Position numbers and translations under genes: made by a program | Origin: Rotaria macrura | Lineage: Eukaryota; Rotifera; Eurotatoria; Philodinida; Philodinidae | Assembly (NCBI GenBank): GCA_900239685.1 | Contig: OENT01000165.1 | Span: forward strand, 1-64,000 | Direction of reading: 5' to 3' | DNA: 64,000 bases | In this document: in pieces, positions 60,092 through 64,000 of the stretch | How the letters are laid out: every line of letters begins with the position of its first letter | Position numbering within the stretch: the stretch's first letter is position 1 | Notes under the pieces: generated by a model | Databases searched by the model: none | What the model was told of the DNA's origin: nothing | The model's input: only the letters and a program-made list of their open reading frames with translations

Positions 60092-61750
60092 TCCAGGAAG
60101 ATTTGTTAATAATACCAAGCCGAAATTGTTTCCGATGAAATTACCACAATTATTTTCAATCATTCGATTGTTTGTACCTTCATTCGATGGAAAGAAAGGC
60201 AAATAATCACGCCCATACGTATATGAACACAACGTGCAAAGATGAATAATAAAACAAACACAAATACTTAATCATAAAAACAATCGGACGATTGATTTTA
60301 ACTGATTCACCTATTTCAAAAATACGTAATAGTGTGAGTTTTAGTATAATTCTGACTGGTGATAAGTTATAGTGACATGATATGACCAATAACACATAGA
60401 GTGCTTGTTTTACCGTTCCAAGTAAATTGATACTTGAACAATCGATTTTGCTGCATCGTGTTTTGAGATGGTCCAGTACAATGAACAGCATCCCTACTCG
60501 ATCCTTTAGCTGCCGTAGCAGCAACTATCAAATATTCGAGAACTAAATCCCAATCTATAAGCCATATACTGAATATTCTGTCAATGAAACAAAAGTGCCA
60601 TGAATTCTGATTTCTTCAAAAGAAGTATTGAACCAATCTGCCAATTATAGATAAATGAAAAGAAAACGAATATCAAAGTAAAGAATTCGGCAAATGTTCT
60701 AGCATGCTAATTAGCATCAGTATATGAATAAGCAGAAACAAATATCGGTACCATTGAATCTATTTCAGCATTTGAAATAGTAGCAACTCCAGTAATATAT
60801 GCAACAATAAGAAATGATACGATAACAAGAGGTACGACATACTCAAAAGCTGCTTCATCGTTCAATGAAAATATTCCCATGCATATCCAAATGCTTCTCA
60901 TCATCACCAGAAAAAAATCGTACGTTCATTTCACCTACGAAAAATGCATCCAATTCTTAATGCCATCAATTTAAATGAATTTAACGTACCTTTCAATTCA
61001 ATTCAATTGTAACATCTGCTACAGCTTGTAATTTTACAATAGTTTTTCGTTTAATAAGTCTTTTACAGAAATCTTCTCAAATGATTAGATCATCTATCGG
61101 TGTTTTCGAGAGCATCGTATTTTCTCATATTTGTACCATTTTCAACACGTTAAGACTCCAATACACATATGTTTATTCTATTGGGTTAGTGTGTTCAAAT
61201 ACGTATAACATAACAACATATTATAAGTATGTAAATATGTATAGATTTTATAGGTTTTTATGTATGTTTAGAAGAAACAGTAGGCCACTCTATTACGATA
61301 AAGAGAGAAAAGAAAGAAATTTTCATGTGACGAACTATTGAGATAAAACATACATAATATACATTCTATCAGTCTATATAAAGAGAAACAGCTTAAATGT
61401 ATTACAAATAGAATGAAAAAGTAAGGATTGAACACAAAATGAATGTGCTATGTTGTTAACGTCTAAATCTATATTTACATCGAATAGATAATATTTCTAT
61501 TCACATTTTTGTATATCATATATATTTATTTTCTGTCTCACAACGTTTATCTTAGTTGTATATGAATGATTTTCTCTTCCGTACCAGTATGAATTCATTC
61601 ATCTCTTATGGACTACTTGGAAGAGGTACCAAATCGGTAAATAAATATTCAGTATATAACGAATGTTTATGCTAACAACTTTCTCGACTACACCAACGAT
61701 ACACATGATTGATTCATAATTACAATGAAAATATAACATATGTTTCAGAT
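60092..61750. other. Interval with possible remains of a membrane-protein gene
   Basis: Two minus-strand frames (60907-60707, 66 codons; 60524-60207, 105 codons) are rich in hydrophobic stretches, for example YVVPLVIVSFLIVAYITGVA. I could not join them by good splice sites or name a family. They may be exons of an unknown membrane protein, a decayed gene, or chance. The rest is AT-rich without features. Confidence 0.35.
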
Positions 61751-62539
61751 ATGTCAATAAAATCGGGTATCCGTAAATTACCGACACTTTCATCATCACA
61801 TATTCCACTAGGTTATCGACGATATCAGAATCGTGCTGCAGCCGTTTATGACATGAGCATGAATTGTCATGATATTGAAACAATATGTCATATACATCGT
61901 TTATCTGAAACTATTCTATTACAGGATTGGAAAGGAAACATTGATTATTTGCAAAGTAAAATAAATTTAAATAATCGAGCTGATGTTAAACAAAGATTTT
62001 TAAAAATCATGAAAGATATTGAACATAATAATATTCAGCCAACACTTGGTAATGATTCATCTATTTGATTTTCATTGTAAATTTTAATTCTTTCTTTTTT
62101 TGGTATGTTAGCATCGATTGTTCATCATATACCATTTATTTATATCGAACAAGTGATAGCTGATCAAGATATTACGAATGCATTGAATCGTTTTTTGGAT
62201 GATTTTAATCCAAGAAGAACAAAGAAGAAAATAGAATCAAAAAAACAGAATAATATTATACAAGAACAATTAAATTGTGGTCGACCTATTCTAACTGCAT
62301 TTGAAAAATATCTACTTCTTCAACATCTGATTCATTTATTATCAACGAAAAAAATTCGAAAGAAAACTGATATTCAGAAGTGTCTTCTCGAATATATTCA
62401 ATCAATTATAAAAACAAATTATTCATCAGTACCGAATATTTCTCACTTGAATAAAACATGGCTTCGAACATTTCTTCAATGGGCATATCCACAACTTGAT
62501 GTAAATGAACTATCTTGGTTAAATGTAAATCAATTTTAA
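61751..62539 (+). CDS. Uncharacterised two-exon protein, about 241 residues
   Basis: Not recognised. Exons 61751-62048 and 62112-62539 are joined across a 63-nt GT..AG intron that splits an Ala codon and keeps one frame (TLASIVHH). The first ATG after a TTTCAG acceptor-like word is used; an in-frame start at 61709 would add 14 residues. The protein is mostly helical in appearance, with no signal peptide, cysteine cluster or transmembrane segment. Features: an N-terminal SIKSGIRKLPTLSSSHIPLGYRRYQNRA basic stretch (shown in pieces: SGIRKLPTLSSS, GYRRYQNRA), a middle Lys/Arg-rich patch (NPRRTKKKIESKK) and a C-terminal LRTFLQWAYPQLDV. Balanced composition and a clean intron argue for a real gene. 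Confidence 0.65.
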
Positions 62540-64000
62540 TGAATCGAAGCTCTATTTTGCCTTACTAGGATGTACAATAAGATATAAAATCCAACCGTTC
62601 AGATACAAAGTTTTGTTTTTCGTTTTTCCTTGTGTAATAAACGAGAATGATTAATGAATAAATTTCATCGGAGTTCATCCCTAGAGAACATGTCCACGTA
62701 TAGAAGAAAGAATACGATGTGAGTTTACAACTGCGTAAATCAGAATTCACAAGGGTTTTCAAGCGGTTCATTTAGAATTTCTAGTCACTTACGAAGCATA
62801 TTTTCCTTTTTTACAAAGGAATTCTTGAAAAAATTTTGAAGTTGTTTATTTTGAATAAAATTGTTTTTCTTTTAACTACGGAATATATTAATCATCATCA
62901 CTGAACATGAATGTGATGTTGGAATGACAGATGTTTGTGGCATACGAACAAACATTTATTTTATAATACGGCAATAGAAACTATCTTCAATTTTTCGGCA
63001 CTATCGATATTGAATTTATGTTTTAGTATCCTTTCAAATATTCTGCTCATTAAATTTATTTCCATGTAAAAACAATAAAAGTCGTCTGAATAGGCAAAAT
63101 TTTCGTTTGTTTTTTTCCCCTCTCTTCATGTACTTATTTAATAAAGTAGTATTGGCTTAAAAAAGAAGTAGGTGGCATGTATAATTCGAATTCAATAGGC
63201 TTCTTCGAGAAAAAAAATTTCTTTTTCTAATTGAAAACTTTCAAGAAGGAAAAAGACATCGATAAAATTGAATAGAGTTCATCGAGCACATTATGCGCAG
63301 TTTTTAGCTGGACAATCGATGTAAACAGTATCCTAACATAAAACTGATTTATTTACAACATCAATGCATAGAATGAAATCTTTGAATATCTATTGTCTGA
63401 ATCAGTGACTAGATTATGTTGAATGTAATTTGATGCCATTGAATATTAAAGCAAATCTTTTGGTCATAGATGTCAATGAATGATATCAATCGAAGTGTTT
63501 GTAAGTATATACTATTGTGAGTGATAGATATCAACAATATGACGTAAATAATGCACTAGAATGTCCTTCATTGATTATGAATATTACCATCTTATTTTAC
63601 ATAACTCATGTTTACACAATCAAGATTATTCGGACAAAATGAACCGAGTAGCCAGATGTATTTTATTAACAATGTCAAACACATCATCAAGTGTTAGATA
63701 CTATCAAAGAGATGCATGGTACTGAATACAAAAGAAAATAACGTTATTTATGTTAAGAAAATATCATTGATTTTTACGATCGATTATTAATAATATTATC
63801 ATTTATGATATAATTTAGGATTCAACAATAGATATATTATTTTTATGGTTGATTATACTAAAAAGACAAGCTTTAAGTTAAAATCAGGATATAAATAACA
63901 TGAAATCACAGTAATTGATAATATCATATTTACAAAAAAAAGGAAAGAATCGAACTCAAGTTGATGTTTATTGTTTAAAAGAATTCTATGATGTTTACAT
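62540..64000. other. Interval to the window end
   Basis: AT-rich with no frame longer than about 68 codons and no recognised motif or repeat. Confidence 0.4.

Noticed and set aside
63940-63960. B-box-like GTTCGATTC on the minus strand near the window end
   Set aside because: The T-arm stem does not pair, and no cloverleaf could be drawn.

Overview
The window looks like nuclear DNA from a small invertebrate animal. It is AT-rich, has short spliceosomal introns (most about 45-100 nt) with clean GT..AG borders, and its recognisable genes are metazoan: a Hox gene, CDC23/APC8, exportin-5, a Cezanne-type OTU deubiquitinase and mitoribosomal MRPS24. The style (compact introns, small inverted-repeat transposons, possible leader-splice acceptors just before start codons) would fit a rotifer, perhaps a bdelloid, but that is inference and nothing here proves it.

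Layout. 1-860: edge of a dispersed repeat and a TAGGGT-rich minisatellite. 4311-6545 (+): metazoan-type L-threonine ammonia-lyase with an ACT-like C-terminus. 6546-12344: 5.8 kb without a convincing gene, upstream of a solitary central-class Hox gene (12345-13754, +) whose homeobox is split by three introns around a 17-nt microexon. 17842-18264 (+): small secreted protein. 19365-22691: two nearly identical hAT-like non-autonomous elements in opposite orientation whose target-site duplications are exchanged, the mark of an inversion between them. 24552-25129 (-): MRPS24. 26483-36797 (+): a tandem family of divergent dynein-light-chain (LC8)-like proteins, three intact and one decayed. 37415-37885: second copy of the repeat seen at the left edge. 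39123-42866 (-): CDC23. 44584-54145 (-): exportin-5, head-to-head with an OTUD7/Cezanne-like deubiquitinase (54643-57778, +). 59721-60091: an inverted-repeat element. 61751-62539 (+): a two-exon protein I do not recognise.

The genes do not form a pathway: metabolism (threonine lyase), patterning (Hox), mitochondrial translation (MRPS24), cell-cycle ubiquitination (CDC23), small-RNA/tRNA export (XPO5) and deubiquitination (Cezanne-like) simply neighbour one another. The parts most worth following are the LC8-like paralogue array, the hAT-mediated inversion with swapped 8-bp duplications, and the microexon in the Hox recognition helix. All exon borders were read by eye from reading frame, GT/AG signals and remembered family sequence; no search was run.
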